Shown here: piece by piece, positions 9,274 through 18,396 of the stretch | Layout of the letters: every line of letters begins with the position of its first letter | Position numbering within the stretch: the first letter of the stretch is position 1 | From: Gracilariopsis chorda | Taxonomy: Eukaryota > Rhodophyta > Florideophyceae > Gracilariales > Gracilariaceae | Assembly (NCBI GenBank): GCA_003194525.1 | Contig: NBIV01000482.1 | Location: 1-23,061, forward strand | Direction: 5' to 3' | DNA length: 23,061 bases | The notes under the pieces: generated by a model | Databases searched by the model: none | The model's input: only the letters and a program-made list of their open reading frames with translations | What the model was told of the DNA's origin: nothing | Translations under genes and position numbers: made by a program

Positions 9274-10850
9274 ATGGCTTCAACTCGGTCCCAGACGGGC
9301 TCCCGTTATGAAAATCTGAAACGATTTACCACTGTTGTTGAACTAGGCATCGAAACTGGAAAGCATCTTAAGGATTGCGCATTGTATACTCTCACCTCTG
9401 ACCATATACCCAGTAGTAGATGAAGCCAACAACATCATCCCAATAACAGCTTCTCGCAAAGCAGAGGTTGAGGCAATGCTGAAAAGTTTCATGCCGTCTC
9501 CGCACAGCATGTTGAATGCGGATTTTTTCAATGCTCTGTTGTTTCGCGTGCAGGTTATTTGTGATACTTCGGAGCTGTACAGGCTCCAAACCGTTCCTGG
9601 AGTTTTGACAACGTCGCTTCATTTGGAATCACGCGAGGCAAGTAACAGATCTCTTGTCACCTAAATTTAGTTTATAAACTTGCTAGACGCATTTCAGGAC
9701 AAAATGAAGACGGGCGTGGAGTTTTACCGTCAAAGTGGCTCGGCATATCACTTGTAGAGTGGTACTACTGTCGTTTCGAAATATGGAACATCAGGTCCAA
9801 GCCCAGGTAGAATTCTTGGTATGGTACGATCGCCTCTAACAGGTGCTGATGATGCTTTAGATCAGACGAGCACTCGTGCTACCCCTCAAGCACTGCCTCT
9901 CTCTGTGCCAGTTCAAGCTGTACTGACCAATGAAGAAACGTCTCGCCAGTAGTGGGCACAATGACGGTTCTCATATTGGTGGCAACGGACATTCAAATGA
10001 CACGCGAAAGGCAAATTAGGTCTTCCCGCAGTTCGAGGACAACCGATTTACTGGTGAATTGAGGCAATCAATCGAGCTCACACTTCAAGATTACAACCTC
10101 TGTCCACGACAGAATCGTTTGACTGCAGCTCAGAAGGCGGAATGCTTCGTAAACATCCTCGATGGCCCTGCTCGTACATTTTTCTTTCAAAATGCTAAGG
10201 ATGGTATGGCTTTTAACGATATAGCGAGACTTATGCTTACAGAATATAACAGCAATGCACGACCAATTCAATTCCACAGCATGTTGAAGACGTTACGAAT
10301 CAAAAGGTTCCTGTCCGAGAACGAAATCACAACCTTTCAGGAAGGTCTAACGAAGGCCGTAACCTTGGTCGAGGAACGTTCGCCTCAATGGTCTCCAAAT
10401 TTCCGCTCCGAAGCCCAAAAGATTGGTTATTTTCGTAATGCCGTGCTTGGTATGTCTGTGGGAAGGCTGCCTATAAATACTATTGTTACTTCAAAGTATT
10501 CCTTCAATGGTTTCATCACATCCTTGAGGGAAAGCCTGAAACTAGAAGAGTAAATCAAGAATGTAACCAGGAGTACGAACACAAACCTGGTGGAAGAAGA
10601 TATTCTGTACCAGCGATATGGACGCAATCCAAAATTTGTGAGAAAGTACTCTCAGCGTAGCGACCTAAGATATTGCGGTCATGGCACTCGGGATCCCTGG
10701 AGACTCTCTTCCCAGCCTTGGACGTTTGAAGAAAGCCACAGACGTAATGAATGCCACCAGTGCCGTCGTAGTGGGAAGCCAGGGTACAGATTCAATCCTG
10801 GTGCTATCCGAGATATCTTTCGCCAGTGTATAACTAATGGTTAGTCAGAA
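9274..10850 (+). pseudogene. Copia B gag remnant with zinc knuckle
   Basis: ATG 9274 (MASTRSQTGSRYENLKR) fits a gag start just downstream of the primer site. The frame then changes near 9420 and runs to 9664. The best block is 10020-10553: FPQFEDNRFTGELRQSIE and KAECFVNILDGPARTFF, then a stretch ending LRESLKLEE. This is the helical Gag core, in which a tryptophan/phenylalanine-rich repeat packs into particles. A further frame (to 10841) contains ECHQCRRSGKPGYRF, a degraded C-x2-C...G zinc knuckle whose His and last Cys are no longer in place. Gag would form the particle shell and bind the RNA. Several frameshifts and stops show it is dead. Confidence 0.72.
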
Positions 10851-10880
10851 GTCTATATCATCTCAGATTTAGTTCTCAAA

Positions 10881-11642
10881 ATGGAGGGAGAGGTATCAAA
10901 GGGAACTCATGCCACAGATGGTGCAGAACCGGATGTTGAAACAGACTACAACACCGAAGAAATTCGCATCTTCGAAGAGCTCACCAAGAATATGATTTTT
11001 GCAGAAGACATGGAGAGAGCGGATGAGGAATGGTATATAAACCACTTTTCATCTGCCATGATCAAGGATTCATATCTGAGTACCTTGAGTTATAAAATTG
11101 ATTCTTGCTAGAGGGACGAGGGTATTAGGCTCTACACTGTCACCCAGCAAGTTGGGTAGCTTCACACCGAACTACTCAACCGAGGCACAAAGGAAATGAT
11201 TCTGTTCTTAATGTGAATATAGCTCAAAATCACGCTAAAGACCTAAAACCAGGTGGCCCTTGCTCTCATTTGGATGGTATCTGTGGTGATAGTGGAGCTC
11301 CAAGATCATTAATCGGAATGAAGGAACTTGAAGAATCTTTGCAACGAACAAGCTCCGATTGCAAAGGCTTGGTAAGCCTTTCTCACACACTGTATTCTGG
11401 CTCGCTGATGCCAGCTTCACCTCCCTTGAAAGAATTGTTTTATAAATAGCAGCACAAAATGGTACCAAGCCGATCTTAGTAGAGCTGGATGTTATGAATG
11501 CAGACATACCTGCCCTTCTTGGCATGGATGTGCTAGACCGAGAATCCCTGATCGTCGATAAGGTCGCCAATCGCCTCACGAAGCATATCCCAGTTAAGCT
11601 CAAAGATGGGACCAAAAACTACGCGGATGCGTGGTTTGTACA
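10881..11642 (+). pseudogene. Copia B protease remnant
   Basis: After an acidic linker (10881-11111), the frame at 11213 reads DGICGDSGAPRSLIG. This is a retropepsin active site, with the Asp codon at 11288-11290 followed by Ser-Gly. After a stop at 11447-11449, the next frame (11494 onward) reads DIPALLGMDVLDRESL, the usual conserved second half of this protease type. It would have processed Gag-Pol. Confidence 0.75.
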
Positions 11643-12209
11643 TATGTACCGTGCCAGAAGTGGACATGTCTTTGTGGACATGACGCTATCCCGCGATTAT
11701 TTTATACGAAGGTACAACTGTACAAACTGCATCGCCAATTCTTACATCCCTCGGCAGAAAAGCTTTTCAATGGGATGAAGAGAGATCGAACTGAAGAAGC
11801 AATGCCAGAGACCTTGACGACTCTGAATGATATCGTTAAACGCTGTGATCCCTTTCAAAGGATACAGAATGCTCCGAACAGGTTTCATGTCTCAGTCGGT
11901 GCGGAGAATGTCGGATTCAATGAACGAGTGTTCATAGACATCATGTTAATTGGTGGGAAACCAGTTCTGCGAATTATCGATTAAGGAAAGCACTTCTCAG
12001 CTGCAACAGTCCTTCCAGACGTCTCTACGATCACCATATGGCGAAAAAAACTCTTGTGCTGGGCATCAATATACACTGGACTGCCAAACAGAATATTGGT
12101 AGACCACGGAAGTGCATTTGGCCCTTTTTTCATCAGTATCTCCGCTAGACCTAATGTGGAGGTTGGTCGAACCGGAGTGGAGCTCATTCAAGCATGGGAA
12201 TTGGCAATC
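11631..12209 (+). pseudogene. Copia B integrase, N-terminal and core part
   Basis: In frame 0, LYKLHRQFLHPSAEKL matches the HHCC zinc region; the C-x2-C that follows is CDPF, with the second Cys lost. ERVFIDIM carries the first catalytic Asp (11937-11939). A stop at about 11982 breaks the frame. RILVDHGSAFGPF carries the second Asp (12102-12104). The segment then reads HSSMGIG in another frame and is cut at 12209 by LTR Z. The expected next motif, ERYHQPL, lies at 14399 on the other side of the insert. Confidence 0.83.
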
Positions 12210-14397
12210 TGTTAGAATTAGTTACTAGTTTACCTTCGCTCGAATATATTTGGCTCCAGCATCAGTTCTAATGGGTTTACTTATCCTATTTTTATTCTAC
12301 TCGATCTCCTGAAGAGATCAGTTACCTATTTGACATGTCTACGTGGCCCCAAAGCCGAGTTGACATCTTTTGTGGCATACTGTCAATATGACACGACAAA
12401 ATGCTTATTTCAGAAAAGCCCCAACCAACCACGTGGACAAATTTGGCTCCGAAATACAAGTTGGCTACCACTTACAACGTTGGCAAACACCCCATATGGC
12501 ACAGCAATGATCAAATGGTCATTGAAGGTTCTCGAGAAATCCGTGCCAAGTCATCCTGAGCACTTTAGGGTTATGCCAGATCATCAAGACCCTGTCTGTT
12601 GCTGATCCTTGCCGAGTCATAGAACAAGTCATCAGCTGGGGAATTCGCCAAATTATTAAACGGCTAGTGTAGCATTTTGTCTACTGATGGTTCAGATCGC
12701 TGAGAATGGTAAACTTGTGGGGGTATCACTCATAAATTGGCAATGTTATCATGCGACGGCCGAGCGGCTTATGAGAAGAACCCTCCACAGGTGGATTGCT
12801 GATAGACACTGGTTGTGGATAGCGCCACTTGAAAGGTGTAGTGCAACGCCCTCAGGGAGGGATTCTTGGTACTTGAACGCTTTCTCGATATTATCGGTTG
12901 TGTAGTGTGTATATGAACTACGCCCCACAATGGTGGATATGGACACGTGGGACACGGTTTTGGGTCAATTGGCGGTTGGCCACAGTAGTGGATGTTGCCA
13001 CGAAATGTGGAGTATTTTAGTTGATTTTATTTATTATTTTCACACCCATTTCTGGGAAGCTAGTACTTAGTGCGACGGCGCACTGCCGTCGCACCAGTAA
13101 ACCTTCCCCAAGAAGGGACCCCAACCTGGGGAATTGGCTATAGTTGTTACCGCTTGCGCGCGTGCTCTACTCCTCCTTGGAGGGAAACGCAGTGAACCAC
13201 GGGACATCTAACCCCCTTGCACATCTAAAGGGACCCATCAATGGGAGTCATATTATTCCAATTGGATTGGTGTTTAGCCCTGTATAGGTTTATTGTTACC
13301 GGCATCGCCGTTCGTCCCCGTCGCTCTCGCGACTCACTTCGTCCTATCTTCCTCCTCTTCGCCTTTCCTTCTTCCCCTTTTTAGGGTAGCACCTCCCGCT
13401 ATCCGCGGCTCTCGTGCGCGCATCCGCTCACACATCCCCACTTACGTGGAAACCTACCTCTGGCGGGGACGCATTCCCGCTCTCGCGGATACCAATTCTT
13501 GTCCTAAACCCTCTTGCGCTAGTCGCGAAGGGTGGCATTGGTCTTACAAACCGGCTCCGCCGTGCCACCCCTAGAGGGGCTCTACCCAGCTGGGTTCACC
13601 TCCACGGAGGAAAGATCCCGAACGTCTTTCGGTGTTTCTCCCGTTTGGGGCGTTCCACCACAAAAGGCGGGCTTGTGCCATAATTTAGGGTATTTATCGA
13701 TATTTTATACTGAGAATTCCCACTACACTACTTATTGCAGCTGCTGCCAGCGGCATACTCAGTAAAGGAAACAAGCACCCATTGCCCTCAATGTAGAGGA
13801 TGCTTCAGACCAAAAGATCATAGGGCCCTGCATTCACGGAGTCTTACCAGCTTACCGGGATTGCTGCATTGCTCGAGGACTCCCTCTTTGTTTGTGCCGT
13901 TGTTTTCCGCCTTTTCAGGTGTGTCGTCGGCTTTGATTTGCTGTTCCACAGCTTCCCATGTGGATATCCACTCTTCGCCACCTGTCTCACTGGAATCAGA
14001 GTCTCGTGACCGTGACGTATCCTTCGTCGCCCTCGTGTACCCCCACTCGTGCACGCGTGATCTCTTACCCCTTTGGCCTCTAGGATAGTTGCCCGCAAGG
14101 CAGCGTCCGTCTTGTACGGTTGTTACTTTGGCTACCACACTACTGAGTCCTTACAGTCAACGAGGTGGTATACTACAGCTAGATCTGGCATTGAACGAGG
14201 TAAACCATGCATATATTGAAGCCAACAAGACGACGAAGCATAATGTCCTTAGACACGTACGATTTGTCATTGACTAGTGGCACTGATAGAACTAGGCTAG
14301 AACCGCTATGTAATCCCGATGGATGCTCTGAACTTCGACTCGGATCATCATCATCGACTTCCAACCGTTCCTAACAATTGCAATTTGGTTCCTAACA
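12210..14397 (+). mobile_element. LTR 'Z' (probable solo LTR) inserted in copia B integrase
   Basis: It starts TGTTAG and ends CTAACA, giving 6-bp inverted termini. It separates two halves of a continuous integrase motif: MGIG on the left and ERYHQPL on the right. Right flank CGAAC (14398-14402) is the native codon sequence. Left flank CAATC (12205-12209) would be the duplicated copy with two changes. Without the nested LTR Y1 and its duplication, Z is about 673 bp. It has no reading frame I recognise. Confidence 0.68.
12668..14177 (+). mobile_element. Solo LTR 'Y1' (1510 bp) nested in LTR Z
   Basis: It begins TGTAGCATTTTG and ends TACTACA, flanked by perfect 5-bp duplications GCTAG (12663-12667 and 14178-14182). 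It is homologous to Y2 at both ends: the first about 130 bp, and the final block around GCCCGCAAGGC and CTTACAG. Several open frames inside (13293-14088 plus, 13818-14138 minus) have no recognisable motif and sit in LTR sequence. A perfect hairpin, arms 13070-13079 and 13085-13094, lies inside. Confidence 0.85.
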
Positions 14398-14883
14398 CGA
14401 ACGTTATCACCAACCACTTTGTCAAAGGAATCGAAAGATAATAGCTGAGCATACTAATGTGAAACCGCAGTATGCCCTCGCCGCATCGGTAAAAGAAATG
14501 AGCGATACGCTGGATCCAGAAGGAATTGTCCGTCATCCCTCTTATTTGGTGAGTTTCTACAGGTACATGATCGGTCAGAAGCTCCAGATTAATGAGCATC
14601 TGTAGTTGACAGAGCATAGATGGCCAACGACGCTAGGTTTTAGATGCAAAAACATATGTCAAGGTTGCGAGTGAACCGCGCATTGAAGCAAAAGACACTG
14701 GCAGCTGTCTATATGAGCTATAAGGTCAGAGACAAGGTTCTAGCTTGGAGGGAAAACCTCGTCGAAAGCCAGATAGGAGAATGACTCAGACAATTTCTGA
14801 TCAGTGGGATAGATAAAGCAAAAAAGCTTGTCTATATAGCGGATGAGCGCATCAGTGTCGCAAAGCCATTCAGTCTCGCGCAA
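14398..14883 (+). pseudogene. Copia B integrase C-terminal remnant
   Basis: ERYHQPL resumes at 14399, then YALAASVKEMSDTLDPEG, matching the family pattern AVKAMNDTLGPEGLVPS. RVNRALKQKTLAAVY and VRDKVLAWREN follow, the usual DxVL.wRE element before the RT. A stop after DRK at 14441-14443 and others break the frame. The exact resumption of the motif is the evidence that Z and Y1 are inserts. Confidence 0.78.
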
Positions 14884-15867
14884 GTGAAACGGTACTATGA
14901 GCAGAAGATACTTGCAAATTCCTTATTTTCAGAACTAAGGGATGCTTTTTCCGCGTCCACAACCCCGGTCGGCGAAGAATCCTTTTTGATGAAGATAATA
15001 GACAAGAATGATCCATGGGCAAATTCGAAGGAGATGACGGAGACTAGAAAGCGAGAGATCAAAGACTCACTAGAATGCAGTACCTTTAAGGGTATCCTCC
15101 AAGTGGAAATCCATGCTGATGGTAACGAGCTTCCTGTTTGCAATTACGTCTACTGAAGACGGAGAGGTTACGTACAAAGCAAGGTACGTCAAAGGTGAAC
15201 ATCGTGATCGATTGAAACATATGATGGATTATTTGAGAACAAAGCTCCAACCTCAGTGGATCGGCCTATTGATTGCACTTGCAACGATCTTTGGTTTCGA
15301 AGTCTGGACGTCGAATTTGCTTCAGGCGTACCTCCAATCTTCAGAACCGTTAGCATGCGATACCTTGATCGCGAAGCCTATACCCTAATGGGAGCTCAAG
15401 CCACCTGAGTGTTTGCAGATGCTTAAGACCTTATATGGACTTTGTGAATCAGGTGACCTTTGGCATAGGACACTTCATCTGAATCATATAAGAGATTTAG
15501 GTATGATGCGACTACTTTCAGACCAGGCGCTGTATATGCTTATGTACAAGTGATGGTAAAGGGTTTATCGGGTGGATACGTCGATGTTCTACTGCCTGCT
15601 GGCGAAGAAGACTTTGAGAAGACTTTGCAGCTCACCCGAAAGCGTTAAAAAATTGCTGCAGATTAACACCTTCCATGTATACTCACTGGTTTTTCGCTTA
15701 ACCGTGATCAAAATGGGATGATCATTCAGGATCAGCATATGTATCTCTGCAACCTCGAAGAGCTGAAGTCCTTATCACGCTACAAGGCGTTTCGTTCAAT
15801 TTAAATGAGACTAGCCTGGCTTTCGAATACTAGACCCGACTGTCTCTTCGATATATCGAAATTGGCG
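14884..15867 (+). pseudogene. Copia B reverse transcriptase remnant
   Basis: The RT opens with ECSTFKGILQVEI, then KARYVKGEHRDRLKHMM after a frame change near 15140. The first catalytic Asp is lost: the S-D-V-Q-A-Y-L-Q-S motif reads SNLLQAYLQS, with Asn at 15314-15316. The YGLCESGDLWHRTL motif follows in another frame. The active site reads YVDV instead of YVDD (15577-15588). RLAWLSNTRPDCLFDISKLA leads into the connection domain, where LTR Y2 interrupts at 15867. Both catalytic losses make it inactive. Confidence 0.84.
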
Positions 15868-16559
15868 TGTAGCATTCATGATGCATCTGGCTCGGAACGC
15901 TGAAAATGGGCTAAGTCGAATGATGGCATTCATCAATGCGCGTTGAGGTCAGCACTCGGAAGCGAGAAGTTATGAGGAGAACCACTTCGTGGGTGGCGCA
16001 CTCGTGCAGTTGAACACCTGCACCACTCTGGCACCCCCTGCCAAATGCTTTATTTGATAATTTGTCGTAGTGCCAAATAGTGGCTAGTTACACGTGTAGG
16101 CCTGACTGTGCGGCCGCCGTGCAGCCCCCGTGGGCCTAGTAAAGGGCTGAAGCCCAGGTGAGGGAGGCGAGGCCAACCAACGTCTTACCCTGGTGGTAAT
16201 CGTCAAGGGATCCTCAGTCGCATACGAAATCAGAGCGCCGGTTTCATCAGTAATTAATGGTATCTGAGCTACAGTTCTCGCCTGAGGATTCCCTCACGTA
16301 ATTTGTCACCATTGATTTCTTTTGTTCCCTGTTTTGATTGTGTATTGCCCTTGGTCAGGTATTCCTGTGCTGCAATCGCCACCGAGATCTATTGACCGCC
16401 AATCCGCTCGTCGTTAGTGCACACACGAGACTATACCACCGACACCTGGACTCTGTGATCTTGGACAGTCGCCCGCAAGGCGGCGCCCAATTAGCCGGTT
16501 ATTTTAGTGGATATCCACCACCCTTACAGAGAATTCACAATCGTTCGTAGAGTACCACA
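15868..16559 (+). mobile_element. Solo LTR 'Y2' (692 bp) in the copia B RT/RNase H junction
   Basis: It begins TGTAGCATTC and ends AGTACCACA, flanked by perfect 5-bp duplications TGGCG (15863-15867 and 16560-16564). Removing it and one duplication joins DISKLA to QMTEPMLEKE in a single frame, exactly the family's normal continuation. It is the same family and orientation as Y1 but about 800 bp shorter, so one has an internal deletion or the other an insertion. Confidence 0.9.
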
Positions 16560-17296
16560 TGGCGCAAATGACAGAACCGATGCTCGAAAAAGAAAGGGAA
16601 AAGTTTATTAGAGAACTCAAATGTGCTGTTCCTTATGCTAAGACTCACCGCGTATATCTGTGTATCGTCCCTTAAAACACCCGTACGCTCCGAGTTATTG
16701 GCTTTTCAGACTCATCCTTTGCGAAAAATGCTGATTTGTCTTCGCAACTTGGACATATCTGCTTAATTGGAGATGCAACTGGTGCAGCTGTTCCAATTTG
16801 ATTCAAGTCCTACAAGTAGAGAAGAGAAACTCGTTCTGCAATGGCTGGAGAAGTAATTACGTTTAGTGATCTCTTTTATATCGCCATTACTCTGTTCGAA
16901 GAACTACGTTTACTCATTTGAAGAATAATTCCGGTTCATAACAAGTATTTGTTTGACGTCATCTCTAAAGGTTCTCGAATACCAGAAAAATAAATGATGT
17001 TAGATATTGCCGCGGCTAGAGAAGGATTTAAAGACAAAGTTTTATCGGATATTGGATTTGTAACAAGTTCGCAGAACATTGCCCATGGACGTACCAAGTT
17101 CATGCATCAAGCAGCGTTGCGATCGGTTTTGGAGGCGGGAAAGTTAGATACCACTGTTGAAAAGTGGATAATCTGCACTGGACCATCAAAGACCTTCATG
17201 CGTCACTATCACGTCGCTTTTGCATTGTTTCGACGGGCATTTGTAGGGTACGGCGTCACCCGAAGGTCTAGTCTCACACTTGTCCATCGAGATTAA
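16560..17296 (+). pseudogene. Copia B RNase H remnant
   Basis: The segment reads AQMTEPMLEKEREKF and GFSDSSFAKNADLSSQLG (RNase H first Asp region), then AMAGEVITFSDLF (the Glu region). LFDVISKGSR follows, and finally a 100-codon open frame starting MMLDIAAAREGFKDKVLSD with SQNIAHGRTKFM. The family's A-D-G-L-T-K here reads AHGRTK. Stops at 16672-16674 and 16798-16800 and others break the frame. This lineage of copia RNase H is common in fungi, red algae and other protists. Confidence 0.85.
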
Positions 17297-17372
17297 CCGC
17301 CTGCTTCGTAAAAGAACTCAAGAAGACTGCTGAGCAGTCTCTGCGACGGTTGCAGAGATGCTAGGGTGCAAT

Positions 17373-17380
17373 GGAGGGAG
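17373..17380 (+). other. Polypurine tract of copia B
   Basis: GGAGGGAG lies directly against the first base of the 3' LTR (17381). This is the normal position of the plus-strand primer. Confidence 0.8.
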
Positions 17381-17719
17381 TGTCGAGTGTATGCAAAAGC
17401 AGACAACCACCCAGGGAGATTTATTTTTAGGTGTATTTGCACCGCTTACGCTGGCGTAAGCCGCCGACGACGCGCGCATCTACGTTATAAATATACTGCT
17501 ACCTACGCAGCTCCTTCATCTCGAAGGGGAACACAGCAGTTTTTGGGTATCAGAAGTGTCTCTCTAGAGAAGAGCTTTGTAGCGTAGCAAAGAGACGCTC
17601 GCGCCCAAAAAAGTCCGTGGCCTACTATCTGAAACACTTCAACCGCACCCTCGCTCCCTACGCTATCTTGATCGTACAAGATAAGACGCGGGGAAGACAT
17701 GCGCCGCATTCACACGACA
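17381..17719 (+). repeat. Copia B 3' LTR
   Basis: It is the direct repeat of 8861-9200, with the same TGTCG and CGACA ends. It is followed by the target duplication CATAC. Compared with the 5' LTR it has scattered substitutions and a few small indels. Confidence 0.88.
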
Positions 17720-17776
17720 CATACCAGTGAGGAGGAGGGGACCTTTTGGTGTTGCCATTCAACTCTTAGCGCCTCC
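17720..17776 (+). mobile_element. Inverted-repeat element X1, right part
   Basis: It resumes X1 after copia B and aligns with X2 over 17886-17925 (GTGAGG, GGAGGGGACC and TTTGGTGTTG). It ends in the X terminal repeat (17752-17776). X1 lacks about 53 bp present in X2 just before the terminal repeat. Confidence 0.7.
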
Positions 17777-17808
17777 AGAGTCGGGAGGCGCTAAGAGTTG
17801 AATGGCAA
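17752..17808. repeat. Perfect 25-bp inverted repeat at the X1/X2 junction
   Basis: The arms 17752-17776 and 17784-17808 are exact reverse complements, separated by AGAGTCG. They are the right end of X1 and the left end of X2. Confidence 0.95.
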
Positions 17809-18005
17809 TCGGGAGTCCCGACACCGAACCGACAGTGCAAGTGCAGTGCAACGACGCACAAAAAGAGACACAGTCCCCTTATCTTCCATATCCGTGAGGG
17901 GAGGGGACCTTTGGTGTTGGCATTCGCCTTGTTCGGGGAGAGAACAGACACCAGCACACGCGGCACAGCTTGCCCTGTTGACCATTAACTTTTTAGCGCG
18001 TCCCG
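17782..18005 (+). mobile_element. Inverted-repeat element X2 (MITE-like, 224 bp)
   Basis: The left terminal repeat begins CGGGAGGCGCTAAGAG. The right end, read in reverse complement, begins CGGGACGCGCTAAAAAG; they agree over most of about 27 bp. The interior matches X1 and codes for nothing I can see. No clear flanking duplication is visible. It lies about 190 bp upstream of the TATA box of the repeat-protein gene. Confidence 0.72.
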
Positions 18006-18194
18006 TGTGCGTCACGCATCAGTATCTAGACTGTCTCGAATGTTTTTCAAATGACCCTTTACAAAGAAAGGTAAGAACGGCATGCACTTTCTTGTGCCCA
18101 CTACTTCAGTTCGCGCGGGCACGCTCACGAGCCGGGACCGACGGTAGCTGTAAAATAACAGTCACCGTGACAGTGGTGACGCAGCCCCACTTGA

Positions 18195-18203
18195 TATAAA
18201 ATA
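18195..18203 (+). promoter_or_regulatory. TATA box of the repeat-protein gene
   Basis: TATAAAATA lies about 200 bp before the proposed start codon. Transcription would begin near 18225-18230, giving a leader of about 170 nt with four out-of-frame ATGs (18260, 18271, 18286, 18296) and a fifth at 18341. These could dampen translation, or the true start site lies further downstream. Confidence 0.5.
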
Positions 18204-18396
18204 TCGATTAGCGAGCCCACCGCCGCAGTCCGTATCAGAAGAGCTCCCACTGCGCGTGCATGCGTCTTACATGTTGACACCAACAATGGTACCAAATGTT
18301 TTGTGGTTTGTGCGCTGGTTATAAGAAGTTGTGAGAAGCGATGAGGGAGCCCGTGAAGGGCAACGGGTGTGTACTGATTCAACGCCATCTTCACCA

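Larger units (their letters stand above)
8861..17719 (+). mobile_element. Copia-type retrotransposon B, full span with nested inserts
   Basis: The element is bounded by two direct LTRs (340 and 339 bp), each beginning TGTCG and ending CGACA. A purine tract (GGAGGGAG, 17373-17380) abuts the 3' LTR. The internal order is gag, zinc knuckle, protease, integrase, RT, RNase H, so it is copia type. The target duplication is CATAC (17720-17724) on the right and CAGTAC (8855-8860) on the left, apparently one inserted base. Three LTR insertions lie inside (12210-14397 with 12668-14177 nested in it, and 15868-16559). Internal frames are broken throughout and two RT catalytic residues are lost. Confidence 0.87.

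Noticed and set aside
13293..14138. Overlapping open frames on both strands as genes
   Set aside because: They lie inside LTR Y1, show no motifs, and several lack an ATG; GC-rich sequence lowers stop frequency by chance.
12668..16559. Y1 and Y2 as the two LTRs of one full-length retrotransposon
   Set aside because: Each is flanked by its own 5-bp duplication, and the DNA between them encodes integrase and RT parts collinear with the outer copia B, so they are independent insertions.
18331..18396. Upstream extension of the repeat-protein gene to 18331
   Set aside because: The frame opens there with GTG, not ATG. The first in-frame ATG is 18397, in a strong context.
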